Part shown: piece after piece, positions 1 to 5,557 of the stretch
Layout: every line of letters begins with the position of its first letter
Position numbering within the stretch: the first letter of the stretch is position 1
Source: Pirellulales bacterium
Lineage (GTDB): Bacteria; Planctomycetota; Planctomycetia; Pirellulales; JALHPA01
Assembly: GCA_022842745.1 (NCBI GenBank)
Contig: JALHPA010000250.1
Span: forward strand, 1 to 5,557
Direction: 5' to 3'
Length of the DNA: 5,557 nt
Notes under the pieces: model-generated
Told to the model about the DNA's origin: nothing
Databases searched by the model: none
Seen by the model: only the letters and a program-made list of their open reading frames with translations
Translations under genes and position numbers: made by a program

Positions 1-2563
1 CCGGCGCGATCTTGACGGCGGTGTGTTTGGCGCTGGTTGTCGCGCCGCCGATCAATAGCGGAAGCTGGAAATTCTGCCGCTGCATCTCGCGCGCGACGTG
101 GACCATTTCATCCAGAGAGGGGGTGATCAGACCGCTCAGGCCGATCATGTCCACCCCTTCCTGCACGGCGGTCTCCAGAATCTTCTCGCACGGCACCATC
201 ACTCCCAGGTCGATCACCTGGTAGTTGTTGCAGCCGAGAACGACCCCCACGATGTTCTTGCCAATGTCGTGTACGTCTCCCTTTACCGTCGCCAGCAGAA
301 TCTTGCCACGATTTTTGGCCAGGTTACCGGCGGCTGCTTTTTCCGCCTCCATGAAGGGCAACAGGTAGGCAACCGCCTTCTTCATGACACGGGCCGACTT
401 GACCACCTGGGGGAGGAACATCTTGCCTGCGCCGAACAGGTCGCCGACGACCTGCATTCCGGCCATCAGCGGGCCTTCGATGATCGCCAGCCCAGAGGGG
501 TAAACGGCGCGCGCTTCTTCGACATCGCGATCGATGAACTCGACGATACCCTTGACCAGCGCGTGGCTGAGCCGCTCCTCGACGGGCCCAGATCGCCAGG
601 CCAGTTCGGCGGCGACCGCCGACGAGTCCTTTTTTTTCACGGTTTCGGCCAGTTCCACCAGCCGCTCCGTGGCATCGGGGCGCCGGTCGAATAGAACGTC
701 TTCCACCCGTTCCAACAGCGTCTTGTCGATCTCCTCGTACACCGCCAACTGCCCGGCGTTGACGATTCCCATGTCCATTCCGGCCTGGATGGCGTGGTAC
801 AGAAACGCCGAATGCATCGCTTCTCGCACCACGTCGTTGCCGCGAAACGAGAAGGAAATATTGCTCACCCCGCCGGAGATTTTGCACCCTGGGCAGCGTT
901 GTTTGATAATTCGCGCGGCCTCGATGAAGTTGATCGCGTAGCGGTTGTGCTCTTCGATCCCGGTGGCCACGGTGAGAATATTGGGATCGAAGATGATATC
1001 CGTCGCCGGCAGACCGACTTCCTCCGTCAGCAAGTTAAACGCGCGCTCGCAGATGCGCAATTTGTCTTCGACCGTCACCGCCTGCCCTTGCTCGTCGAAC
1101 GCCATGACTACCACCGCCGCGCCGTAGCGCTTGACCAGTCGGGCCTGGTGGAGAAACTCGTCTTCCCCCCCCTTGAGGCTGATCGAGTTCACGATCGCCT
1201 TGCCCTGAACGCACTTGAGTCCCGACTCGATTACGCTCCACTTCGAGCTGTCGATCATGATCGGGACTCGGGCGACCGCCGGCTCCGCGGCGACCAGATT
1301 CAGAAAACGGCTCATGGCCGCTTCGCCGTCAAGCATCCCTTCGTCCATGTTGACGTCGATCACGTTGGCCCCCGATTCCACCTGCTCCCGCGCCACGGCC
1401 ACCGCTTCTTCGTACGCGCCGGACAAGATCAACCGGGCGAACTTTTTCGAGCCGGTGACGTTCGTCCGCTCGCCAATCATCAAGAAGTTGCTCTCCGGGC
1501 GGAGCGTCAGCGGCTCCAGCCCGCTCAGCCGCAGCCACGGCTCGGGGCGCGAGCGCTTGCGCGGAGTCTGGCCGCGGACGGCGGCCGCGATCGCCCGAAT
1601 GTGAGCCGGAGTGCTGCCGCAGCAGCCCCCCACCAGGTTCAGCCAGCCGTTGGCGGCGAATTCCCCCAACACGCCCGCCATCATCTCCGGCGTTTCGTCA
1701 AATCCTCCAAAGGCGTTCGGCAAACCCGCGTTCGGATAGCAACTAACGAAAGTATCGGCCACGTTCGACAATTCTTCGATGTACGGGCGCAGTTTTTCCG
1801 GGCCCAGCGCGCAATTGATCCCCACGCTTAAGAGGTCAAAATGGCGGATCGAATTCCAACAGGCTTCCACCGTCTGGGCCGAGAGCGTTCGCCCTCCGTC
1901 GAATACCGTGAACGAGGCCATCACCGGCAGCCGCAGGCCGCCCTCGTCGAAATACTTGTCGATGGCAAACAAGCAGGCCTTGAAAACCAGCGTATCGAAC
2001 GCCGTCTCGACCAGCAGGATATCCACACCCCCTTCCACCAGCGCATCGACCTGCTCGGTGTAGGTCTCAACCATCTGGTCGAACGTGGCATTGCGCTTGC
2101 CGGGGTCGTTGACATCCCCGGCAATCGAAAGCTGGCGGTTGGTAGGGCCAATTGAGCCGGCGACGAACCGGGGCTGATTCGGGTCCCTCCGATTGAACTC
2201 CTCGACCGCATTCCGGGCCAACCGGCAGGCGGCCAGGTTCAACTCCCGGACCGACGACTCCAGGCCAAAGTCGGCCATCGCCACTCCCGTGGCGCCGAAG
2301 GTATTGGTCTCGATAATGTCCGCCCCGGCCTCCAGGTATTGGCGATGGATCTCTTCAATCGCCTCCGGCTGGGTGAGGCACAAGACGTCAATGAAGTTGC
2401 GCAAGTCTTGCGGATGGTCGATAAATCGCTCCCCCCGATAGTCCGCCTCGGTGAATCCGAGGGCGTGGACCATCGTCCCCATGGCGCCATCCAGAACCAG
2501 AATCCGCTCCGAGAGCAGAGATTCCAGCACCGTGCGGGTATTGGCAGCGTGAATCACAGACAT
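1..2563 (-). CDS. metH: Cobalamin-dependent methionine synthase (5-methyltetrahydrofolate--homocysteine methyltransferase), C-terminus cut by window edge
   Basis: Cytoplasmic enzyme that moves the methyl group of 5-methyltetrahydrofolate to homocysteine through methylcobalamin, making methionine and tetrahydrofolate. I translated the minus strand from ATG 2563-2561; the frame stays open for 854 codons to the left edge. Residues 1 to about 330 are the homocysteine domain: it opens with ERILVLDGAMGTM, and the zinc ligands are Cys251 (GINCALGP) and Cys314/Cys315 (GGCCGS). About 355-615 is the pterin-binding domain (FLMIGERTNVTGSKKF, IDVNMDEGMLDGE, SGGVSNISFSFRG). About 650-735 is the cobalamin cap. 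From about 755 comes the cobalamin-binding domain with GDVHDIGKN, where His765 matches the lower axial ligand (His759 in E. coli), and LIGGATTSAKHT near the edge. E. coli MetH has 1227 residues, so the end of the cobalamin domain and the AdoMet-dependent reactivation domain should lie outside. The start is supported by alignment of the LVLDG motif; no clear Shine-Dalgarno precedes it. No frameshift or missing key residue was seen. Confidence 0.97.
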   Translation of the reverse strand, partial: MSVIHAANTRTVLESLLSERILVLDGAMGTMVHALGFTEADYRGERFIDHPQDLRNFIDVLCLTQPEAIEEIHRQYLEAGADIIETNTFGATGVAMADFGLESSVRELNLAACRLARNAVEEFNRRDPNQPRFVAGSIGPTNRQLSIAGDVNDPGKRNATFDQMVETYTEQVDALVEGGVDILLVETAFDTLVFKACLFAIDKYFDEGGLRLPVMASFTVFDGGRTLSAQTVEACWNSIRHFDLLSVGINCALGPEKLRPYIEELSNVADTFVSCYPNAGLPNAFGGFDETPEMMAGVLGEFAANGWLNLVGGCCGSTPAHIRAIAAAVRGQTPRKRSRPEPWLRLSGLEPLTLRPESNFLMIGERTNVTGSKKFARLILSGAYEEAVAVAREQVESGANVIDVNMDEGMLDGEAAMSRFLNLVAAEPAVARVPIMIDSSKWSVIESGLKCVQGKAIVNSISLKGGEDEFLHQARLVKRYGAAVVVMAFDEQGQAVTVEDKLRICERAFNLLTEEVGLPATDIIFDPNILTVATGIEEHNRYAINFIEAARIIKQRCPGCKISGGVSNISFSFRGNDVVREAMHSAFLYHAIQAGMDMGIVNAGQLAVYEEIDKTLLERVEDVLFDRRPDATERLVELAETVKKKDSSAVAAELAWRSGPVEERLSHALVKGIVEFIDRDVEEARAVYPSGLAIIEGPLMAGMQVVGDLFGAGKMFLPQVVKSARVMKKAVAYLLPFMEAEKAAAGNLAKNRGKILLATVKGDVHDIGKNIVGVVLGCNNYQVIDLGVMVPCEKILETAVQEGVDMIGLSGLITPSLDEMVHVAREMQRQNFQLPLLIGGATTSAKHTAVKIAP

Positions 2564-2644
2564 AACGAGGGGATTCCAGGGGCTTCCGCCAGAGCTGAAC
2601 ACAAACGAAGGCAAGAATGGCAGGCAGGATAAACCGCGAGCAAC

Positions 2645-2674
2645 GCAATATTTCGCTTCAGACAGAAATATCGC
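2645..2674. promoter_or_regulatory. AT-rich inverted repeat, candidate operator
   Basis: Arms GCAATATTTC (2645-2654) and GAAATATCGC (2665-2674) pair at 9 of 10 positions around a 10-base spacer. The arm centres are 20 bases apart, about two helical turns, as expected for a dimeric DNA-binding protein. The right arm overlaps the candidate metH -10 box, so a bound protein could block metH transcription. It does not match the MetR consensus (TGAA-N5-TTCA), and no U-run follows it on either strand, so a terminator is unlikely. The regulator is unknown. Confidence 0.4.
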
Positions 2675-2695
2675 ATGGCGGGTTCGATTGGGCAA
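2667..2695 (-). promoter_or_regulatory. Weak sigma-70-like promoter candidate for metH
   Basis: On the minus strand, TTGCCC (2695-2690) is followed after exactly 17 bases by GATATT (2672-2667); each box matches 4 of 6 consensus positions. Transcription would start near 2660 and give an untranslated leader of roughly 95 bases before metH. Both boxes are imperfect and the call rests on spacing and local AT-richness only. Confidence 0.25.
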
Positions 2696-2703
2696 TTCGG
2701 GGC

Positions 2704-2727
2704 CGGTCGCCGATCCGACCGCGGTCG
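2704..2727. promoter_or_regulatory. 12-base perfect palindrome with an extra half-site
   Basis: CGACCGCGGTCG at 2716-2727 is a perfect palindrome. A third copy of the half-site, CGGTCG, lies at 2704-2709, six bases upstream. The group sits between the divergent genes, about 190 bases before the membrane-protein start. It could be a repressor or activator site. In GC-rich DNA a palindrome of this size can arise by chance, so the call is tentative. Confidence 0.25.
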
Positions 2728-2915
2728 CGTGTCCTTGGCGGCTCGTCTATTCTACACCGTGCCCATTTTCCCAGGGTTTCGCCACCGATTCGCTCGGCAC
2801 AAACGGCAGAAAACTCAAGACCGTTGCTACCGGCACCCGATACTTGGGGACGCCGTTCCTTGTTCTCCGCCTTTTGGTTTGGCCGGTCGGAACTGCCGGA
2901 GCTAGCCCCAACGCC

Positions 2916-3734
2916 ATGTCCACTCCTCAGTTGGCCATCCGACCTCGCCTCCGCGCAAGCGCGAGCGACCCCATTCCTGCCGCTCCCCCCATCGTCCCGG
3001 AGCTAGCGTCCGAGCCGGTCGCGGAACCTCCCGTTTTGGCCCGGCTGCCGATCGTGGCCGACGCCGTGGGGCAAACGATCCGCGCCCGGGAATTCAACTC
3101 CTGGCGGCGTCAATTCGGCCTGCCCAACTGGAAAGCCCGAAGAAAAACGGCCCGTTGGTTCGCTGCGGCGGTATTTGGACTCGTGATCCTGACGCTGGCC
3201 ATCCTCCTGGTCGGTCAGCCGGAAGCCGACCCTCCGCACTCCCCCAGCGGCGACTCGACCGCGCCCGCCTGGAACGCCTCCAGCGCCCCCTCGGCCGCGC
3301 CGTCCGCCTCGCCAGACCGGATGACCGCGGCGCCAAAATCCGTCATCCTGGAATACTCCGCACCGATTCCCTCTGCTAGCCCACAAAACGGGGCAATTAG
3401 TGGAATCACGCCAGCCGCTCCGGCGAATAGCTTCGCGGCCCCGGCGGCCACCAAATCAGAAGCGGTGACGAGCGCGTCGTTCGACCGCGCCGCGGCCGCC
3501 AGGGAGATTCTCTACCCGAAAACAGCGTTTGACGGCACGCCGGAGTTTCCCTCCCGCGCCGCCAACGGGCCGGTGACCATTGCCAATCCCTATGTCTCGA
3601 CCGATCGCAACCCGAACGCGGCCGCGTTTACCGCCGCGCGAGAGGCTCCCGCCCGCACCGACACGCTGCGCGAGTCCAGCTTCCCCCGTCAGCCAAGCGC
3701 GTACTTGGATGGCCAAATCAATCCCGCTCGGTAA
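2916..3734 (+). CDS. Single-pass membrane protein with Pro/Ala/Ser-rich tails, function unknown
   Basis: I do not recognise this 272-residue protein. Residues 1-50 are rich in proline and alanine. Residues 51-80 are basic and carry tryptophans (FNSWRRQFGLPNW, then KARRKTAR). Residues 81-100 form one strongly hydrophobic membrane segment (WFAAAVFGLVILTLAILLVG). The positive charges just before it predict a cytoplasmic N-terminus and an exported C-terminus of about 170 residues. That tail is low-complexity Ala/Pro/Ser, becoming less repetitive after about residue 190. There is no lipobox and no second membrane segment, so it is not a standard two-helix Wzz chain-length regulator, though it sits where such a protein would in an exopolysaccharide kinase locus. 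I chose ATG 2916 over a TTG at 2688 in the same frame; GGAG at 2898-2901 is 14 bases upstream, a long spacing. The stop lies 6 bases before the next gene, so co-transcription is likely. A membrane anchor or activator for the kinase-like neighbour is an inference from position. Confidence 0.75.
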   Translation: MSTPQLAIRPRLRASASDPIPAAPPIVPELASEPVAEPPVLARLPIVADAVGQTIRAREFNSWRRQFGLPNWKARRKTARWFAAAVFGLVILTLAILLVGQPEADPPHSPSGDSTAPAWNASSAPSAAPSASPDRMTAAPKSVILEYSAPIPSASPQNGAISGITPAAPANSFAAPAATKSEAVTSASFDRAAAAREILYPKTAFDGTPEFPSRAANGPVTIANPYVSTDRNPNAAAFTAAREAPARTDTLRESSFPRQPSAYLDGQINPAR

Positions 3735-3736
3735 GG
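3733..3736 (+). promoter_or_regulatory. Shine-Dalgarno-like AAGG overlapping the preceding stop codon
   Basis: AAGG (within GGTAAGG) shares two bases with the TAA stop of the membrane-protein gene and lies 4 bases before ATG 3741. The spacing is short, but the overlap suggests translational coupling between the two genes. Confidence 0.35.
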
Positions 3737-3740
3737 CACC

Positions 3741-4862
3741 ATGACCGCAATCGATCGCGCTTTCATCCGCGCCTATTCCGACGACCCGATGCCCTCAGGG
3801 CCGGTCGCCCCCCCCCGCGAATTCGCCGCCGTCTCGGCAGAAACCAGCGCGCGGCTGGCGCCGGCTGCGACGCGCGCCGCCCCTAATCCTCCCGCCGCCC
3901 GTACACCAGTCGCGTCCGCGCCCGCCCCCTCGACCGTACCCCGCCCCCACGCGAACTTCTCGCCCCTGCCGCAGCGGCATTTCGTCGAACGGACCTCAGT
4001 GTCCTCGGAAAATGCGCCCGGTCACTTTGATGGGTCCCTCGAAGCACTGTCCACCCTCGAATCCTCCCCTCTACGACACGGCATAACGTCCGTCTCGTCC
4101 CCGAACGATAGCCTCGCCAGCGAATCGCGCGAGACACTCCGGATCGTCCGGTCAACCGCCACCGCGACCCGTAGCTTCGCCCAACGAGCGCCCCTCGCGA
4201 CCGATCGGCCCAAGGCCGCCTACGAAGTCGATGCGTTTGTCTGGTCGCCGGTCTGCGACCGGCTGCTCGCCACTGCGGGGGCGCAACTTGAGCACGTCGG
4301 CGATCGCCTGGCCGCCGACCTGGAACAACGGGTCGTGGCGATCACCGCCAACCGGCCCGGCATCGGCGCCACGACCGTCGCCCAATGCCTGGCGCGCGCG
4401 CTGGCCCGCGCCGGGGCCAGCGTCTGCCTGATCGACGCCGATTTCCGCGGGCCGGACCTGACCGGGCGGCTGGGGTTGAACGTGGAGAGTGGGTTGGAAA
4501 AGGTGCTCTCCGGATCGCTGCGGCCGGCCGAAGTGATGGTCGAATCGCTGGCCGACCGCCTGATTGCGGTCCCGCTGGCGGGCCGAATGGACCTGGCCGA
4601 GGTCGAACAAACCAAGCTCCGGCAAACCCTGACTCTGGGCCAGCTCCGCGAGCAATTTCATGTCGTACTGATCGACGCCGGCCCCCTCGAGGACCGCGCC
4701 AGCGCAGCCCTGGGCCTGCTGTCGTCGAGCGCCGCCATCGACGCGGCGCTGGTCGTCCACGATTGCCGCGCTAGCGACCGCCATGCCGTGCGTCAAACCT
4801 GCCGCGCTCTCGATGAGCTGCACGTGCGCACGCTTGGCATCCTGGAGAATCGTTGCGCGTGA
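3741..4862 (+). CDS. BY-kinase/MinD-class P-loop protein with a degenerate Walker A motif (probable pseudokinase)
   Basis: A 373-residue protein whose C-terminal half has the fold signature of bacterial tyrosine autokinases of the CpsD/CapB/Wzc type, which control exopolysaccharide chain length and export at the inner membrane. Residues 1 to about 155 are Pro/Ala/Ser-rich with no membrane segment. Residues about 158-198 are a better-structured lead-in. The P-loop region is TANRPGIGATT (202-212), where the family has the pattern T-S-x-x-P-G-E-G-K-S-T; Ala210 replaces the catalytic lysine and Ile208 the usual acidic residue. Walker A' is LIDADFRGPDL (Asp232, Asp234, Arg236) and Walker B is VVLIDAG (Asp312), both intact. 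The C-terminal HAVRQTCRALDELHVRTLGILENR matches the end of the family fold, but no tyrosine cluster follows; the only tyrosines are Tyr12 and Tyr161. Catalysis is therefore doubtful. ATP binding, scaffolding or sensing are alternatives. It could also be viewed as a divergent MinD/ParA-like protein. It follows the membrane protein by 6 bases. Confidence 0.85.
   Translation: MTAIDRAFIRAYSDDPMPSGPVAPPREFAAVSAETSARLAPAATRAAPNPPAARTPVASAPAPSTVPRPHANFSPLPQRHFVERTSVSSENAPGHFDGSLEALSTLESSPLRHGITSVSSPNDSLASESRETLRIVRSTATATRSFAQRAPLATDRPKAAYEVDAFVWSPVCDRLLATAGAQLEHVGDRLAADLEQRVVAITANRPGIGATTVAQCLARALARAGASVCLIDADFRGPDLTGRLGLNVESGLEKVLSGSLRPAEVMVESLADRLIAVPLAGRMDLAEVEQTKLRQTLTLGQLREQFHVVLIDAGPLEDRASAALGLLSSSAAIDAALVVHDCRASDRHAVRQTCRALDELHVRTLGILENRCA
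3808..3816 (+). repeat. Run of nine C within the kinase-like gene
   Basis: A C9 homopolymer covers codons 23-25 of the kinase-like gene, in its low-complexity N-terminal region. A one-base change in its length would shift the frame before the whole P-loop domain. As sequenced, the frame is open throughout. Confidence 0.6.
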
Positions 4863-4908
4863 GCCCCCCGCGGCCCCATCCGTTCCCAACATCTCGTCGG
4901 CAGACCGC

Positions 4909-5557
4909 ATGTACGAAGCCTACTGGCAATTCGACGCCAAGCCGTTCGAGAACCACTCGGACCCGCGGTTCTATTACCCCGGCGAAAGCCACCAGGGCGC
5001 CCTACTGAAGCTGCGCTACGCGGTCGAGCATCGCCGCGGCGCCGCGGTGCTGACCGGCGGCGCAGGGAGCGGCAAGACGCTGCTTCTGGACGTGTTGGAA
5101 CGCCAGCTTCCCGAAAGCTACCAGCCGATCGCGCGGGTGGTCTTCCCCACCATGCCGGTGGGAGATCTGCTGGCGTATCTGGCCGACGAGCTCGAACCCC
5201 TCCCGGCCGCCTCAGGCGCAAGTCCGCAACGAGGGATCGACCAAAGCCTGCGACGCATTCAGGCCAGCCTTGCGGCCAGGGAAGAGTCCGGCAAACACAC
5301 GATCCTGGCCATCGACGAGGCGCATCTGTTGGAAGATGTGCGCATCTTGGAGTCGTTGCGGCTGCTGCTGAACCTGGAAGTTGCCGGGCGGACTCCGTTT
5401 ACGCTGTTGCTCGTGGGCCAGCCGGGTCTATTGCGGACATTGGAGCGCATGCCGGGGTTCGAGGAACGAATCGGCGTGAAGTCGCTGCTGCGGGCTTTTT
5501 CTCCCGAGGAGACTGCGGCCTACGCCGCTTTCCGGCTGCACGCGGCGGGCGCGCGCC
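4909..5557 (+). CDS. ExeA/GspA-type AAA ATPase, C-terminus cut by window edge
   Basis: The first 216 residues of an ATPase of the ExeA/general secretion pathway A family. In type II secretion ExeA acts with ExeB on secretin assembly; homologues also occur in exosortase and exopolysaccharide loci. The N-terminus MYEAYWQFDAKPFENHSDPR is the typical family opening. Walker A is GGAGSGKT (50-57, Lys56), Walker B is ILAIDEAH (Asp136, Glu137), and a sensor-1-like LLLVGQPGL lies at 166-174, followed by FEERIGVKSLLRAFSPEE, the usual region after it. All catalytic residues expected so far are present, unlike in the upstream kinase-like protein. ATG 4909 is chosen because the family N-terminus begins exactly there; no in-frame start lies between it and the upstream stop, and there is no clear Shine-Dalgarno. 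It lies 46 bases after the previous gene, probably in one operon. Whether a C-terminal peptidoglycan-binding domain follows, as in ExeA proper, cannot be seen. Membrane association is likely but not shown. Confidence 0.92.
   Translation, partial: MYEAYWQFDAKPFENHSDPRFYYPGESHQGALLKLRYAVEHRRGAAVLTGGAGSGKTLLLDVLERQLPESYQPIARVVFPTMPVGDLLAYLADELEPLPAASGASPQRGIDQSLRRIQASLAAREESGKHTILAIDEAHLLEDVRILESLRLLLNLEVAGRTPFTLLLVGQPGLLRTLERMPGFEERIGVKSLLRAFSPEETAAYAAFRLHAAGAR

Larger units (their letters stand above)
2564..2915. other. Divergent intergenic region between metH and the membrane-protein/kinase-like/ATPase genes
   Basis: These 352 bases separate the two outward-facing genes and should carry promoters for both. 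The frame of the plus-strand membrane protein stays open leftward to a TTG at 2688. That upstream part has no family resemblance that I recognise, and ATG 2916 has a possible GGAG at 2898-2901, so I treat it as non-coding. A second open frame (2617-3006) also looks spurious. I looked for SAM, SAH and cobalamin riboswitch signatures on the metH side and recognised none. The leader from the promoter candidate to metH would be about 95 bases. Local sequence near 2645-2674 is clearly more AT-rich than its surroundings. The regulatory candidates are listed separately. Confidence 0.6.

Noticed and set aside
630..637. Run of eight T (A8 on the metH coding strand), possible slippage site
   Set aside because: It encodes three lysines in the linker between the pterin and cobalamin cap domains, and the frame continues normally on both sides; nothing suggests programmed frameshifting.
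1165..1172. Run of eight C (G8 on the metH coding strand)
   Set aside because: It encodes Lys-Gly-Gly-Glu in a normal metH stretch with an intact frame; no sign of a frameshift.
98..1831. Long plus-strand open frames (98-694, 794-1831) opposite metH
   Set aside because: They lie antisense to a clear metH reading frame and their translations show no family features; they reflect GC-rich codon use on the opposite strand.
2564..2700. SAM, SAH or cobalamin riboswitch in the metH leader
   Set aside because: Such elements are common before metH, but I recognised none of their conserved core sequences here; a covariance-model search would settle it.
2688..2915. 76-residue N-terminal extension of the membrane protein from a TTG start
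   Set aside because: The start is TTG without a ribosome site, the extension resembles nothing I recognise, and it would run through the intergenic palindrome; ATG 2916 is simpler. It cannot be fully excluded.
2617..3006. 129-codon plus-strand open frame in the intergenic region
   Set aside because: It overlaps the start of the membrane-protein gene in another frame and its translation looks random and Arg/Ser/Pro-rich.
4152..4910. 252-codon minus-strand open frame opposite the kinase-like gene
   Set aside because: It is the antisense shadow of the P-loop gene, whose motifs are clear on the plus strand.
4859..5008. GTG overlapping the TGA stop of the kinase-like gene as a coupled start
   Set aside because: It is out of frame with the ATPase and runs into a stop at 5006-5008 after 49 codons; the family N-terminus begins at ATG 4909.

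Overview
The window is GC-rich, densely coding bacterial DNA with no RNA genes, CRISPR arrays or insertion sequences that I can see. It holds four protein genes in two divergent units. The organism is probably a member of the Planctomycetota. That is an inference from high GC, weak or absent Shine-Dalgarno sequences, long Pro/Ala/Ser-rich protein tails, and the pairing of an exopolysaccharide-type kinase homologue with an ExeA-type ATPase. No single marker gene proves it.

Left part (1-2563, minus strand): a large 5' portion of metH, cobalamin-dependent methionine synthase. About 854 residues are present: the homocysteine-binding domain, the methyltetrahydrofolate (pterin-binding) domain, the cobalamin cap and most of the cobalamin-binding domain with its DxHxxG motif. 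The window edge cuts the gene before the C-terminal reactivation domain.

Middle (2564-2915): a 352-base divergent intergenic region with no convincing gene. It holds an AT-rich inverted repeat that overlaps a weak sigma-70-like promoter candidate facing metH, and a 12-base perfect palindrome with a third half-site nearby.

Right part (2916-5557, plus strand): a tight, co-directional gene set. First comes a 272-residue single-pass membrane protein of unknown function (2916-3734). Six bases later comes a 373-residue P-loop protein of the BY-kinase/CpsD-CapB/MinD class (3741-4862). After 46 bases comes an ExeA/GspA-type AAA ATPase (4909 to the right edge, truncated). This resembles exopolysaccharide or exosortase-associated loci, where a membrane component, a tyrosine autokinase and an ExeA-like ATPase are encoded together.

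The most notable observation is that the kinase-like protein has lost the catalytic P-loop lysine (PGIGATT where PGEGKST is expected). It keeps Walker A' and Walker B aspartates but has no C-terminal tyrosine cluster and only two tyrosines in the whole protein. It looks like a nucleotide-sensing or scaffolding pseudokinase placed between a membrane anchor and an intact ATPase. Whether the three proteins act together is inferred from gene order only.
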